Source: Parus major (taxonomy: Eukaryota; Chordata; Aves; Passeriformes; Paridae). From it: 64,000 bases of DNA. Shown here in pieces: positions 1 through 11,148 of this stretch (the first letter of the stretch is position 1; each line of letters opens with the position of its first letter). Location: positions 40,106,001 through 40,170,000 of the forward strand of contig NC_031799.1 of NCBI RefSeq assembly GCF_001522545.3. The letters are read 5' to 3'. Below the pieces are notes generated by a model. The model did no database searches. It was not told the origin of the DNA and saw nothing but the letters and a program-made list of their open reading frames with translations. The translations under genes and the position numbers were made by a program.

Positions 1-7
1 TATTAAT

Positions 8-11
<4 letters not shown>

Positions 12-54
<43 letters not shown>
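12..54. repeat. (AT)n/(CA)n microsatellite
   Basis: A pure AT dinucleotide run of about 34 bp passes directly into a short CA run. It is an ordinary compound microsatellite, likely to vary in length between individuals. Confidence 0.95.
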
Positions 55-2495
55 TCACTATTAGAATATCTCTTACGATGATTTCAGATGTGACATATAT
101 TAACACTCAGTGTTCTCAGTGCTTTTATCACTGGCAATCCTCAGCGTGCTCTTCTGTTGCTTCAATAAACCTTATTATTGTGAATCTGGACTGTGCACAT
201 CAATTTTTTGACTGCAACCAGACTTACAGTGATGGACTGGTAAACTGCACCTATGCTTCAAATTCTTTTGAACTCGACCTAACTTGCAGTGCTAAATTGG
301 TTATAATCAGGCCACACCCAGGCCCTCTGATCTCTGAAGGCCAGCTGGAACTCAAGGGGTCTCATTTCCTTCTGAAATCCCATACTCTTAATGTGAGACC
401 CGATAGTTTAGTATGTGGGGTCTTAATTTATTGGTTTTGAAATATGTGTATGCTGACCTAGGTGCAATTACAAAATTATAATGGCATTTAGATTAGATTA
501 TACCATGCTGGATTGATGTGCTACGTAAATTAAATAACCAAGCAAATAAATATTCAAAAATTGTGTAATTTTCCTTTATATTATGTTTTTCCTAGTGCAA
601 CTGTTGAAAACATCAAAACCAGGTATTTTTGTATTCAGATAGATGTAATTCCTTAGAATCTTGTCTGAAGCAACTATATTTTAGATATGTCTACATCTTG
701 GAACTTGGAATTTGCAAATTGTGCAAATCAGTTTTCAAATTAGGTTAAATGTCTAAGAGCTAATAACAATTCTTTACAGATAAACAAGGCTAATCCAATC
801 CAAGAAAAACATAAGTCTCATTATTCACCACCTTGATTCATCTCTTAGGCTTCTTATCCAGAGTGGACTGATCATAATTAGGTCAAGTTACTTATATGGT
901 GTTTTGCAGCACTCTATACTGTTAAGAATATTTCCTCTGGGACACAAATATTTTTTTTTCTCCTTTAAATTCAGCATACTGTAATAGAAGACACATTGGT
1001 GAATATATATTTATTCAAAATATTGACAGAAAAGATCTTTTTTTCATTCTTCTCTTCATGCAGTTTTGGAGTAAAATGAACCAGTTACATAGCTGCTGTC
1101 AGAAGGAGCAGTCCAACCATTTGTTTTTCTTTTTATCTCCTCCCCACCCTTGCCAGTATGCTGACCCAAATAAAAAATCCCATTTTGTATTTTGTACAGA
1201 TATATTTTCAGTGGAAAGGCAGCTCCCACTCACCACACAACTTTGCTGTCACTAGATCCAACACAGGCTAATCAGTAGGAGTGCACATCAAAAGGGTAAA
1301 AAAAGGCAGGACCAGTTAGCAACAGCACTGCTTCAACTTAATTTGAACCAGTCCTGAAGCATCTTCTGAGAATGAAAGATGTGAATAGGATATTTGCCAT
1401 TTGTTTTTTTTTATTTTCTTTCAAGTTCAGATTAATTTTTGACTGCCTAGCAAAGTGACAGCCTGTAGACTTGTCATATTTATTGAATTTACCAATAGTC
1501 TGTGGACATCTTGAGTGTAGAAGCTGTGCGATTTCACTGGTCACAAACTTTCATTGTTGTGTAAGCCCTTTCCAGGCCTTTAGGCCCTTCCTGAGAAAAT
1601 GGAGTATGAGTTGAATGCAAACACCTTTCCAGTCCTCCTCATTGCATATTTACTGAATAATTTACTGAAAATTTAACTGTTCTTTTTCATGTTATCATCG
1701 AACAACTGCTGAATAGAAAAATGGAATCAAGTAGTAGTAATTGAGACCTTGTTTTTCAAATAAACTAAACTTCTCAGATCTCTCCATAGTATAGATAGGC
1801 TGTTCCTTACTTGAGTCTTGATGATTGATTCAAGCAATTAACTCTCTGTAATTCAATAACAGTGCAACTCTACAATTATCTCTACAGTTATTACACTTTT
1901 AAAAAAGAGGCACAAAAAATAACTGTGAACTGACAAAATTGTTTCTCATTAATACAATTATAAGAGTAGTTCTCTATTCTAGGGGTAAGAAGATTACTTT
2001 CCTGCAACATATGAATTTGTTTGCCACATTACTCAGCTTGTAGATCGAAAATTATTAATTATTAAAAGACACATTGATATAAAACTTACATTCGTTTGAA
2101 AAGGGGGTAGAAGTTCAGTATGTCAGCCACAGAATTAGTACATCTTCTTACTACTGCGGTGAAAATCCAATAAACCTGGCCAGACAGTTCTGTATTTTTT
2201 TCTGGGAAGCAATGAGACAATGAGGATGTGTTTGCAGTGAGCACTCTTACACAACACAAATAATGATGCTATCCCATGCCAACACCTACTTTTTAAAAAA
2301 TTTTTCTAAGATGAAGTACTGATCTGCTACTAATGGAAGGGATTGGATACTATCGTTAACTCATAAAGTACCCTATTTACTACATAGTATAGATTACAAA
2401 TGACATGTAAATGAGGGTAAGTTTAAGAGATAGAGGTGTACTTGAAGCTTTTGTTTTTAAAGCTGTTATCAAAGATACGAACTCTCATCTATAAT
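55..2495. other. Intergenic, nothing recognised
   Basis: AT-rich unique-looking DNA. There are short open frames (the longest, 78-440, gives 120 residues) but no recognisable domain, splice framework or repeat terminus. I see nothing to annotate. Confidence 0.6.
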
Positions 2496-3258
2496 TTAGA
2501 ATCACAGAAGCATTTAGGTCAGAAAAGATCTTTAAGATAATTCAGTTCAGCCGTCAATGTGACACTAACAAGTTCACTACAAAAGCACATCCTTAACTGC
2601 CACATCTACATGTCTTTTAAATACCTCCAGAGATGGTGACAACCATTTTCCTGGGCAGCCTGTACCAGTGCTTGATAACTCTCAGTGAAGAAAATTTTCC
2701 AAATATCTAGTCTAAATATTCCCTGGCACAACTTGACGCCATTTCCTCCTGTTTTGTTACTTATTACCTGGCAGAAGAGACCAACCCCCACTGAATTACA
2801 ACCTCCTTTCAGAAAGCAGAAAGATCATGCTTGAGTCTCCTTTCCTCCAGGATAAACACCGCTAGCTCTCTCAGCTGCCCCCATAGGATTTGTGCTCCAG
2901 ACCCTTCCCCAGCTCTGCTGCCCTTCTCTGAACATGCTGCAGACCCTCAGTGCTTTTCCTGGATGGAGGGGCCCAGAACTAAACACAAGATTCAAGGTGT
3001 GGTCTCACCAGTGCCAAGTTTAGGGGGATAATCACTGCCCTGGGTCTTCTTGGCCACTGTTGCTGATACAGGCCAGGATGCCATTGGCCTTCCTGGCTAC
3101 CTGGGCACAGCTGGCTCATGTTCAGCCACTTGACCAGCACTCCCAGGTCCTTTTCCTCTGAGCTGCTTTCCAGCCACTCTGACCCCAGCCAGTAGCACTG
3201 CCTGGAGTTGTTGTGACCCAAGGGCAGGACCCATCACTCCACCTTTTTGAACCTCTCC
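2496..3258 (-). mobile_element. CR1 LINE, 3' part, antisense
   Basis: Read on the minus strand this is the end of the CR1 reverse-transcriptase ORF and the short 3' UTR. The left edge (tagaatcacagaag) is a worn form of the CR1 3' octamer-type tail, and the phrase cctgggcagcctgtaccagt is the reverse complement of the conserved CR1 C-terminal segment. The element is 5'-truncated at the right, as most genomic CR1s are. All frames are interrupted, so it is dead. Confidence 0.9.
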
Positions 3259-4829
3259 TGCTATAGCTTTGACTTCTAGAATGCTTAAACTACCTACTAA
3301 GTCACCTGAGCTTATTACACAGGAAATTACATAGCTATGATACAAATATTATATACTAATAAATGTATCAGTTCATGCTAGTTAATATATCTGTTTCCAA
3401 TGTGCTGAAAAGTTCAGCAAAGCTTCATACTGTATAGATATAGTTTGTCTTTTCTAGGCTAACTAGAAATAAAAGGACCAGAAGACACTGGGAGAGTATC
3501 TGAGAAATAAGCAAAGGTTTTCTGAAAGCAGGAGTCAGCAGATAGCTTAAAAGAGAAAAAAAAACAACTTTGCTTCACACAGATTATTAATTTGCTATTA
3601 ATAATGTCCACATACATATTAAAGTTTAGATACTTGTATGTAAATAATATGCAGATCACACGTATTGGGATGATATTTCTCTGTCACTAAACTCTGTTCT
3701 TCAGAGGTATTCATCTGCAAGAGCCTCAAGTTTTCTCTAGAATTTAGTATTGCAATTTAAATATACCCAGTGAAATTATCTCCCCAATAGGCTGACTCAC
3801 TGTCATAGAACCATAGAATAATTCAGACTAGAAGAGATTCCAAGATAAATTCCTTACCTTAACAGTAAGATTTTCAGTATTGAATTTACATATTTATTTC
3901 ACATTGTATGTAGTGACTGTCTATTGCTGTTATACGTGACTTTCATATGTTTTCTTGGCTATTAATCTTTATATACTGTTCCTCAGAAGTACCCCAAGAA
4001 AATGTTTCTGGTAAAACCTTGTTTATTTAGCTTTCTGCTCTAGGTCTCATCCTATGTCCAAGAATCAGTTAGAAATTGTTAATTTTTTTTTAAAAAATTA
4101 GCTTAAGATATTATAAAGAAATGTTAGTTTTTAATTTAATTTCTGATGCACAAACATATAATATTTATAATGACTCTCTAACTGGGAAATGAACAATCAA
4201 CATATTTCATAGTATCTCACAATTAGATTAATGGCAATGAACCCACCTTTAATCATCAGATAATATGAACTGGAATTGAACATAGACAAGATTTTGAATC
4301 ACTTCAAGAATGATTTAAACAAGCCCATTATCCATGCTTTCTGAAAACAAATCTTGAATTAATATTTGCCAAGTAACTTCAGCTTCTTACACTACAGAAA
4401 AGTCCACTTACTGCAAGTCACAACATATTTCCTTTCTGTTTTCCTCAAAGTAATCTGGTAATAGCAGGAACAGAAAACAACACACAAATAAACAGTATCC
4501 CCCTCCCTCCCCGCATCTACGACCTGGAAGTTTAATCAAAAATAACGATATCCATAGAATGCATCCATTCACAAACCATCTGACCCACTTGGTTAAAGTA
4601 GAGTAAAAGGAAAATTATTTTTGCCTCAGATTTTCAAAATGGGCTGCTTCAGCACTATAGAAGTACCTTAAATAAATTTAAAACTTTCTGCACTGATGGC
4701 AACAGGTACATAATGAAAATCTGAAAATATTCAGGCCTACATGACAATTGTCTGACTTCATGCATTTACTAAAACCTGTTTATCACAGGACTGTGATGCT
4801 TTTGAAGTCAAGGATTTGAGGAAAATTAA
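3259..4829. other. Intergenic, nothing recognised except one CR1 tail
   Basis: AT-rich sequence between a CR1 and the retroviral insertion. Apart from the CR1 3' tail at about 3805-3852 I see no gene or repeat boundary. Confidence 0.6.
3805..3852 (-). mobile_element. CR1 3' tail fragment
   Basis: The string tcatagaaccatagaataa followed by an agaagagattccaagat-type phrase is the antisense 3' end of a CR1 (octamer repeats plus the last bases of the 3' UTR). Only about 50 bp survives. Confidence 0.7.
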
Positions 4830-4835
4830 TTCCTT

Positions 4836-5146
4836 TATGGCAGTCAGAAAGTACTTTGGACCTGATTAGCATTACAGACTTGATAATCAGGATGCCTTGG
4901 CAAAAAACAAATAGAGCTTTGAAGATTGCAAGAAGATTGGATCAGTCTGGTGACAGAGAAGAAGATTGAATCAAGTAGAAGAGATGTTTCAAAATTACGA
5001 AGTTTGTATGTTTGTATGGTGTTTAACCAATCATTGTAGAAAAAAATTACTAACCTTCCTAGCGTGGTATATAAGCTTATGAAACCCACAGTAAAATCGC
5101 ATTCTGGTCACCACTCAGTTGTCCCGGTCTCTCTCCATCAGCGATA
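4836..5146 (+). mobile_element. 5' LTR of the class II ERV
   Basis: It aligns along its whole length with 7940-8240. A CCAAT box (5027-5031) and a TATA box tatataag (5068-5075) mark the U3 promoter; agtaaa at 5090-5095 is a candidate weak poly(A) signal shared with the 3' copy. The ends implied by the target duplication and by the 3' purine tract are TATGGC...GCGATA, that is TA...TA rather than the usual TG...CA. Confidence 0.9.
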
Positions 5147-5148
5147 AT

Positions 5149-5166
5149 TGGTGCCTGCCGTATGAG
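5149..5166 (+). other. Candidate primer-binding site
   Basis: The sequence tggtgcctgccgtatgag begins 2 bp after the LTR with the TGG required for pairing with a tRNA 3' CCA. I cannot assign a tRNA with confidence: it is not the tRNA-Trp site of exogenous avian alpharetroviruses. Decay of the site may explain this. Confidence 0.55.
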
Positions 5167-5317
5167 GAAAAGGACAGCTTACCTGGCGGCAGTGGGAGCA
5201 CTCTAGGAACTGATCGTGGCGGTGAAAGAACTGCACCTGGGCCCACCATCACCTCATCAGCTGCGATATGACAGGCCAGACGGGGGAACTGAACCATATG
5301 TGGGACAGAACGTGCCC

Positions 5318-5754
5318 AAGGAGAGGGAGGTCTATGAAACCGTGCTCACTCTTTTAGGTAAGCATCGCTCCCCCATCCTAAACCACGACTTTTACCGTGG
5401 GCGTCACGCATGTTTCCCGATGCCACCCCTTCTTCTCTTTTCACCCTCCACTTCTGGGACGAGGTCGGCGTTGAGCTCTACGACCTGGGCCCCCTCCCTG
5501 GCCATAAGCCAGAGCTTCGAATGCTCCCTGCTTGGAGGGCGGTCATGGACACGATTAAAAGAGAGGGGGGCGGTGAGGCTGCTTGTGAGGCTGCCTCTGA
5601 GACGGCCTCGGGGTCTGTGCCAGACCGAAACCTGCCCAGATCCCGCTCCCATCCCCCGACAAGCAGCAGGGATAGAGCCCGGTCACCCCCTCCAGCCCCA
5701 CCGCCAGAGATCCCAGAGCCACCGAAGGCTTGCTGCTTATGCGGCGGACACTGA
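5318..5754 (+). pseudogene. gag: Degraded gag, matrix/N-terminal part
   Basis: A matrix-like start (EREVYETVLTLLGK, from 5321) has a lysine codon where the initiator Met would be expected, then shifts frame near 5400. The next frame (5410-5754) contains LHFWDEVGVELYD and LPAWRAVMDTIK, typical of class II avian Gag matrix regions, followed by a proline/arginine-rich linker with PPPAPPP resembling a late domain. Capsid and nucleocapsid zinc knuckles are absent. The matrix-like fold is family knowledge; the class II assignment is by pattern only. Non-functional. Confidence 0.75.
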
Positions 5755-5892
5755 CTCTGGCAGTGCGGAGGAGCTGCAGCCTTTGCACCCTGGTCTCGAA
5801 AAAGATCCGGTCTTCAGATGCGCATAACTGCTTAGGGATGAAAAAGAAATCCCTTAAAGACACCCCTATCTGCACCCCGACAGCTGAACAGA

Positions 5893-6228
5893 AGGGAGGC
5901 AGGTTTGGTTCCACAGGGGTCCGGCAAATTTTGTGGACACAACATATTACATGCCAATGCAAAGTGACTCTTAACAAAGACTCATTGATTCTGGAGCCGA
6001 TGTGACTATTATCTCAAAAAGCCAATGGCCCAGTGATGGGCCATCAACAGCTGTGCCTCAGATGTCTTCGGTGTGGCTGGGAATACCTAAAGCCTGCAGA
6101 GCCAACATTTTGTGCAAATTACTGAACCTGAGGGCCAAATCGCTACACTTAACCCTTTTGTACTGTCAGTTCCCCATGTTCTGTGGGACAGATGCTTTGC
6201 TCGGATCTCTTTAGAGAAAGGACCATGC
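5893..6228 (+). pseudogene. pro: Degraded retroviral aspartic protease
   Basis: The catalytic triplet of retropepsins is readable as LIDSGADVTII at 5981-6013 (D-S-G at 5987-5995), preceded by a WTQHIT-like strand in a different frame and followed by a further protease strand region up to about 6228 split over two frames. A stop at 5972-5974 closes the active-site frame just upstream. The fragment cannot give a working enzyme; in intact elements the dimer processes Gag-Pol in the particle. Confidence 0.82.
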
Positions 6229-6273
6229 TGGATCCCTGCCCGAAATGTGAAACCATTCCGAGAACCCCTATAA
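6229..6273 (+). pseudogene. Integrase C-terminal stub at the pol deletion junction
   Basis: Fifteen codons including the stop read WIPARNVKPFREPL, the kind of W-hP-R-VKP strand at the end of the integrase C-terminal SH3-like domain. It follows the protease directly, so RT, RNase H and the integrase core have been deleted in one or more steps with the junction near 6215-6230. The assignment rests on a very short match. Confidence 0.5.
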
Positions 6274-6339
6274 GTAAATGACAGAGGCCAGGACATTACT
6301 TAAGACCTCAGAGGAGGAGGAGGCGCGGCACCGAAACCA

Positions 6340-7316
6340 CAGTTCATGACTAACATCTTTTATCCCACCTGTAAACGAAACTGTGAACCTTGGGTTCTAT
6401 GTCAGTATAGAAAGCGTAGAAATCGGTGGTATTGCAAAGCCCTTTTGGCAAAAACATGGTGTGGATCATGTTATGATGTGGAGTTACAAATAAGGCATAA
6501 AGCCATTGAATTTTTAGTTGTAGTAGGCCACGAGGAAAAGACTCCCTATTCTTAGGAGAGAAATTTTGAGGGAATCCAAAAATAGCTATATTTGCAAAGT
6601 AGAGTGCAAACAAAACAGCTTAGTGCCTTATATTTGGCTAGTCCCTGAATGAGCTTGGGAAAAGACAAAAAGGGAGTGTGCTAAAAGATACGCTTGGAAA
6701 CTAAAATACAAAGAGAAGTGCTTGGTGCAACATAGTTAAGAAAAAAGCATGGAATTAATCAAACGCTATACTTAAGCTTATTAGAATTGCTTGCTTTCAC
6801 TAGCAGAGCTTAGCCTGTTGACCAATCCAAAACAAATGTTTGGATAACTCTACCTAATTTAACATAACAAGATAACCTATGCTTAGCTACTGCATTCCCA
6901 GAAAATCCATTTTCAGCCTGTCTAGTCGACCTGCCATTAGATGATTGGCCGACATCAAAAATACCAGAAGCATTGCACAGAGCTCAAATCCCGTTGCTGC
7001 ATGGGATCAGTGGATCCCCTACCTTCCTGTAGCATCCTTGGAGCCCCAAGAATTAGAGCTCCTGGGTTCTGTGAAAATGGATTTTGTGTTAATTTTAAAT
7101 ACACAGGAAGGAATCAGTCTAAAGCTTGAGATGTTTCTCCCTATCACCCTGTGTACAAGAATCAAACCTTTTGGTGTAACTAAACTGTTGGAAGTCTTTC
7201 TAAATCTAGCAATGCCCCCCCTGCAGCTGCCCTCAGGACTATTTTTGGTTTGTGGAGGTCGGGCCTGGGCTGCTATCCCTTCACACACAAAAGGGGGTCC
7301 CTGCAGTCTGGGATGA
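6340..7316 (+). pseudogene. env: Degraded env, leader and surface (SU) subunit
   Basis: Three pieces are visible in different frames. At 6346-6552 there is a basic, Cys-rich open stretch (CKRNCEPW, KTWCGSCYDV) that may be leader or SU. At 6841-6949 an alpharetrovirus-like SU start reads VWITLPNLT, then a stop at 6865-6867, then QDNLCLATAFPENPFSACLV. At 6945-7316 an open frame carries LEPQELELLGSV and the SU C-terminal segment LVCGGRAWAAIPSHTKGGPC. In a live virus SU binds the receptor on the cell surface. Here stops and frame changes abolish it. Confidence 0.75.
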
Positions 7317-7921
7317 TTGACTGTGCTGACACCTAATGCATCCATGATTTTACAGCACAAATATTCCTGCAGAACAAAGCAGTTTACATGCATTTGATGA
7401 ATACTGCGATGATAAATTGTCTTTGTGAACTGAGGTGAATTGGGCCTCTTTGCTTTTGCCAGGACTGGCTGCAAAAAAAAGGCTTTAAGTCAATTAAATA
7501 AAGTAGCTTGTTGGCTTGCAAAATAGAGGAGTGCCACCAGCTCTGCCTTATCAAACTTATTAATAGATCTTGACAGTGTAAGGCACCCTACTTTGCAAAA
7601 TAGAGCAGCAATAGATTTCTTGTTTCTAGCACAAGGTCATGGGTGTAAAGACTTTGATGGAATGTGTTGTATGAATCTGACAGATAATTCTGAGTCTATT
7701 CATAGAAGCATACAGCAACTAAAGGATAGTGCGTGTAAATTAAGAATAGAATCTGGATCTTGACTAACATGTTTAGTGGCTGGGGTTTGACACCCTTGGC
7801 TAAAGGATTTTTTTAGGATAGGTATGCATGTGTTGATAATAATTTTATTAATCGTGATACTTTGCTTGCTTCAATGTGCGCAGAAATTAATTAATAAAGC
7901 CATTAAGGGAATATTTTTGGT
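7317..7921 (+). pseudogene. env: Degraded env, transmembrane (TM) subunit of CX6CC type
   Basis: The same frame runs through the region with internal stops. The segment from LQNRAAIDFLFLAQG (7593) ends in C-KDFDGM-CC (7644-7670), the CX6CC motif of covalently linked, gamma-type Env as found in alpha- and gammaretroviruses. A hydrophobic anchor (VLIIILLIVILCLLQC, from about 7830) and a basic tail follow. Stops in the linker before the anchor and before the conserved core mean no intact protein can be made. Gag of class II type plus a CX6CC Env is the arrangement known from alpharetroviruses. Confidence 0.88.
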
Positions 7922-7939
7922 AGAAAAGGAAGGGGGAGA
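7922..7939 (+). other. Polypurine tract
   Basis: Eighteen uninterrupted purines (agaaaaggaagggggaga) end exactly at the first base of the 3' LTR. This is the plus-strand primer of reverse transcription and independently fixes the LTR 5' end at 7940. Confidence 0.85.
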
Positions 7940-8240
7940 TATGGCAAAGTCAGAAAGTAGTTTGGACCTGATTAGCATAAGAGATAATCAGGACTGGCAA
8001 AAATAAACAGAGCTTTGAAGATTGCAAGAAGATTGGATCAATCTGGTGACAGAGAAGATTGTATCAAGTAGAAGAGATGTTTCAAAATGAATAAGTTTGT
8101 ATGTATGCATGATGTTTAACCCAATAATTTTAGTAAAAATTTACTAGCCTTCCTAGCATGGTATATGAGCTTATGAAACCCACAGTAAAACTGGATTTTG
8201 ATCACCACTCAGTTGTCCCCGTCTCTCTCCATTGCTGGTA
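7940..8240 (+). mobile_element. 3' LTR of the class II ERV
   Basis: Partner of 4836-5146, sharing the CCAAT box (8121-8125) and agtaaa signal; its TATA is decayed to tatatgag. Ends TATGGC...GCTGGTA. The flanking ttcctt matches the 5' flank exactly. Confidence 0.9.
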
Positions 8241-8246
8241 TTCCTT

Positions 8247-9084
8247 ATATTCTGTAATGGTTAATAACAGGTTCTGGATGAAATTCACAGATAATTACAA
8301 ACTCTTAATTTAGATATTGTGTCTTCAATAAGCTTGTGCAGCAACTTGAAATTATATGCTACCAGTAACAAGATAATTACTTAACATATGCAAATTAACT
8401 GCATTAGTACTGTATCTTTTAAAATGTCTGTATATTTAATTGTGTTACTTCTTATTTTCCTCTGTGTCTCATGCTTCTTGATCAGTTGAGGTGCACCCAA
8501 GCCTTTGGTTTCATGCAGCTCAGAGCAGAAGGATGAAACTGGTTCCTGCACTTATAATTAAAGAGTTGGTACAGAAGGCAAGACATATTTTCTCTTCAAC
8601 TAATCTGGTTGCCTACAGTTCAATGCCTCATCCTCCTTGCTCCTAGAGTTTGTTGGTGTGAACACTTTCCTAGAAGGATGCAGAAGAAAGGAACAGCTGT
8701 CTACAGAGCAAAAGTTATGTATGATTTGAATTTATGGGAGACACTAGCTTAATGATCTGAAATATCTCTGAACAATATTTGTCTTTTTACACTGTGTTTT
8801 TTTCTAATATTAGTACTGTTTTGACTTTATTAGAAAATTGTAGGGTGGCACTTCCCTGATATTTCTTATTTATAGGAAAATCATGTTTCTGTGTCAAGCA
8901 TTTATATGAACAGTTTTCAGAAGTTGTTTAAGAAAGCTCAGAATTGCCTCCACAAAGAAGGATGCTCAGCCCTGGAGCAGAATGGAGACATTAAGGGACT
9001 AGAATTTTCTTAACAGGATCGTAGAGAAATTCTTAACATGTTCATAGAGAAAATTACATGGGAGGGGATGTCTGAGGCACTCAA
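8247..9084. other. Intergenic, nothing recognised
   Basis: Unique-looking AT-rich DNA after the provirus. I see no gene or repeat boundary. Confidence 0.6.
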
Positions 9085-9310
9085 AGCAGAGCTAACTCCA
9101 GATTTAGACAGGGCTGCTCATGGACTTGTCCAGTTTTGAAAATCTCTGAAGACAGAAAATCCACAGTTTCTGGGCCCCTCATTCCATGGTCTGATCCCTT
9201 TAACAGAAACAAGCTGTTTATAATGAGTCAGAATTTTCACTGCTCTAATTTATGACTATCATCTCTTGACCTTTCATTGTGTACCTTTGAGAAGTATTTG
9301 GGTAGTTAAA
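9085..9310 (-). mobile_element. Old CR1 LINE fragment, antisense
   Basis: The phrases cttgtccagttttgaaaatctc and ccacagtttctgggcccctcattcca follow the order of the antisense CR1 3' region but with many changes and small gaps. This is one of the oldest copies in the window. Edges are approximate. Confidence 0.6.
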
Positions 9311-10842
9311 ACTACAACACACCCAATCACCTTGAAGAAACTGCATACAAGCACAGGTTTAGATATCACATAATTAAAACAAAGCACATGCATATGACAA
9401 AAAAGACCCCATTTTGAAGGAAAACAATGGGTTCCCTCAAAATCATGTTGAATTTACCTTACCTGCTAAAAGTGACTTCAACTGTTCTTCCATTTTTCCA
9501 TTTCCATTATGAACAGCCAAAGCAAATTTTCAAGAAGGTGGTTACGCTGCAATAGGCATAGACTAGCATCAATAATCTTCACAGACCTTATCTAAGTAAA
9601 TAGGTATCTTGGAGATAGATTATGGGACCTGCCTCTTTTGTGGTGAAATGAGAGGCTTTAACCTCAACGTCCCTTTCATGCTCATTCAGCACCGCCATTT
9701 TACACAGCACCACTGTTGGTCAGACAGGTTTAATTAATTATCATGCTAGAATGTGCATTTGTGTTTCAACTGCACTTTCACTGCAATTCAGACATAATGG
9801 AGGAGCCTTAAGGGAGCTATGTTTCAGTCAAGTGAAGTAAAAGACACTCTAATAAAAAGCTGTAGTTTATCTATTTGCAGTCTCATTTCCTCTTTTATTC
9901 TTTCCTTTTTCAACATTCCCTTTCCTACATAGATCTCTATATTTGAAATAATATTGCAACCCTGGCAGCAAAGCTCAAGATGAGACCTTATAAGAGGAAA
10001 AGGTTTATTTATTTTACAACAAAATCAATTTCACCCACACTGTCATATTCATGGACTCACAAGCACACTCAGGAAGTGTTTGTCCATGAGCTGTGTCATC
10101 TGTCAAACATCAGGTGCTGCCACATGTCTTTACAGGACTCAGATGATGATGCAAAGGGCAAGGTACATAAGACTATCAAGCCTCCTTGCTACAAAAGCCA
10201 CTACACTCCTCATGATCTGTTTATCCACTGGTTCCAGCTATGTTTAGCATCTGTGTCTACTTTAAAATTCCTTTATCTCTTTTGCCAGTTACTCTTTAAG
10301 CTCTCTTTAGCAACTGCAAGAGGAGCAGAAAATTTCTATTCTATGTATTGTCTGTGTTGTCTGTCAGTGAACATGAAGACAGAGGTAGCAATCGCTTCAG
10401 TCCCACTGATACATATGAAGCTGCAATCTAAATCCCCAGCTGCCACCTCCACCTCCACCTCCCAAACAGTTTGCATGATGATGTTCCTATTGGACAATCC
10501 ATGTTACTTGTTTTCTCTGATTTATAAGTTGTCTACATAAGTAACAAAGATTTATTTTCTCCCTATGTCAACAAAAATGGTATCTTTGGATTCTTTGGAA
10601 CCACAGGTAAATAACTCCAAGGATCACCTTCCTCAAACCTGTTACATTACATTAAAATAATGTCTTAAACCCCAAGATATTTAGACACTATCCTGTTGCA
10701 AAGATTGACGATTTCTGCAAACAATTAAGACTTTGTTGAAACACAAGCTTTTTTGAGAGTTAACTCTGAACATCTCCTAACAGCAGGAGCTTATAAATTA
10801 TTCTTCTTTCTTAATTAAAGCAAATGCACTCCAGATCAAAAC
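9311..10842. other. Intergenic, nothing firmly recognised
   Basis: Contains an open frame at 9980-10540 (186 residues) with no recognisable domain and low-complexity Thr/Ser codons from a ccacct repeat near 10445. I treat the frame as chance. Confidence 0.55.
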
Positions 10843-10848
10843 CAGGAA

Positions 10849-11142
10849 TACTGGCAATTGAGAGACAGAGACATGCAAGTCGAGATCAGAGCCAATTTTA
10901 CCCAGTATACAAGTGTATATATAGGGTTTTACTTGTATGGCACTAATATAGGATTCTATTTTTGGTAACAATTTCCCATTGGTTACACATTCTTCATTAC
11001 ATTAGTCACCTGGTAGTCATTACAAAGTTTTACAATATATCTCTTGGTCACTTTTAGCCCAGGGAGTAGTTGTCTGTGTCTGTGGCCTAAGATATTAGGC
11101 TGCTTTATCAGTTTCATTGTGCTCTCTGTTTTATTCCCCATA
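10849..11142 (-). mobile_element. Solo LTR, same family as the class II ERV
   Basis: On the minus strand it starts TATGGGG and ends GCCAGTA, is 294 bp long, has a CCAAT box (about 10977-10983) and a TATA box (TATATATAC, 10914-10923). Its R/U5 part (ctctgatctcgacttgcatg, then gtctctgtctctcaattgcc) parallels the 3' LTR of the provirus at 8198-8240. It is flanked by a perfect 6-bp target duplication caggaa (10843-10848 and 11143-11148). No internal region remains, so LTR-LTR recombination has removed it. Confidence 0.85.
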
Positions 11143-11148
11143 CAGGAA

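Larger units (their letters stand above)
4836..8240 (+). mobile_element. Endogenous retrovirus, class II/alpharetrovirus-like, internally deleted
   Basis: A 3.4-kb provirus with two LTRs of about 300 bp (4836-5146 and 7940-8240), a PBS-like site 2 bp after the 5' LTR, an uninterrupted purine tract abutting the 3' LTR, and a perfect 6-bp target duplication ttcctt (4830-4835 and 8241-8246). The order inside is gag start, protease, a stub of integrase, env SU and env TM, all in the plus direction. The middle of gag and nearly all of RT, RNase H and integrase are missing, so the interior is 2.8 kb instead of the usual 6-7 kb. All reading frames carry stops or shifts. The LTRs differ at many positions (roughly nine tenths identical by eye), indicating an old insertion. 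A 6-bp duplication fits class II elements. Confidence 0.93.

Noticed and set aside
78..440. Open frame of 120 residues, Cys-rich
   Set aside because: No recognisable motif, no repeat or splice context; such a length occurs by chance in 64 kb.
5149..5166. Assigning the PBS to tRNA-His
   Set aside because: Only the first seven bases (TGGTGCC) agree; the rest does not, so no tRNA is named.
9980..10540. 186-residue open frame
   Set aside because: Long for AT-rich DNA, but its composition looks like translated random sequence with a ccacct low-complexity stretch. No domain and no promoter or splice support seen. A transcript match would reopen this.
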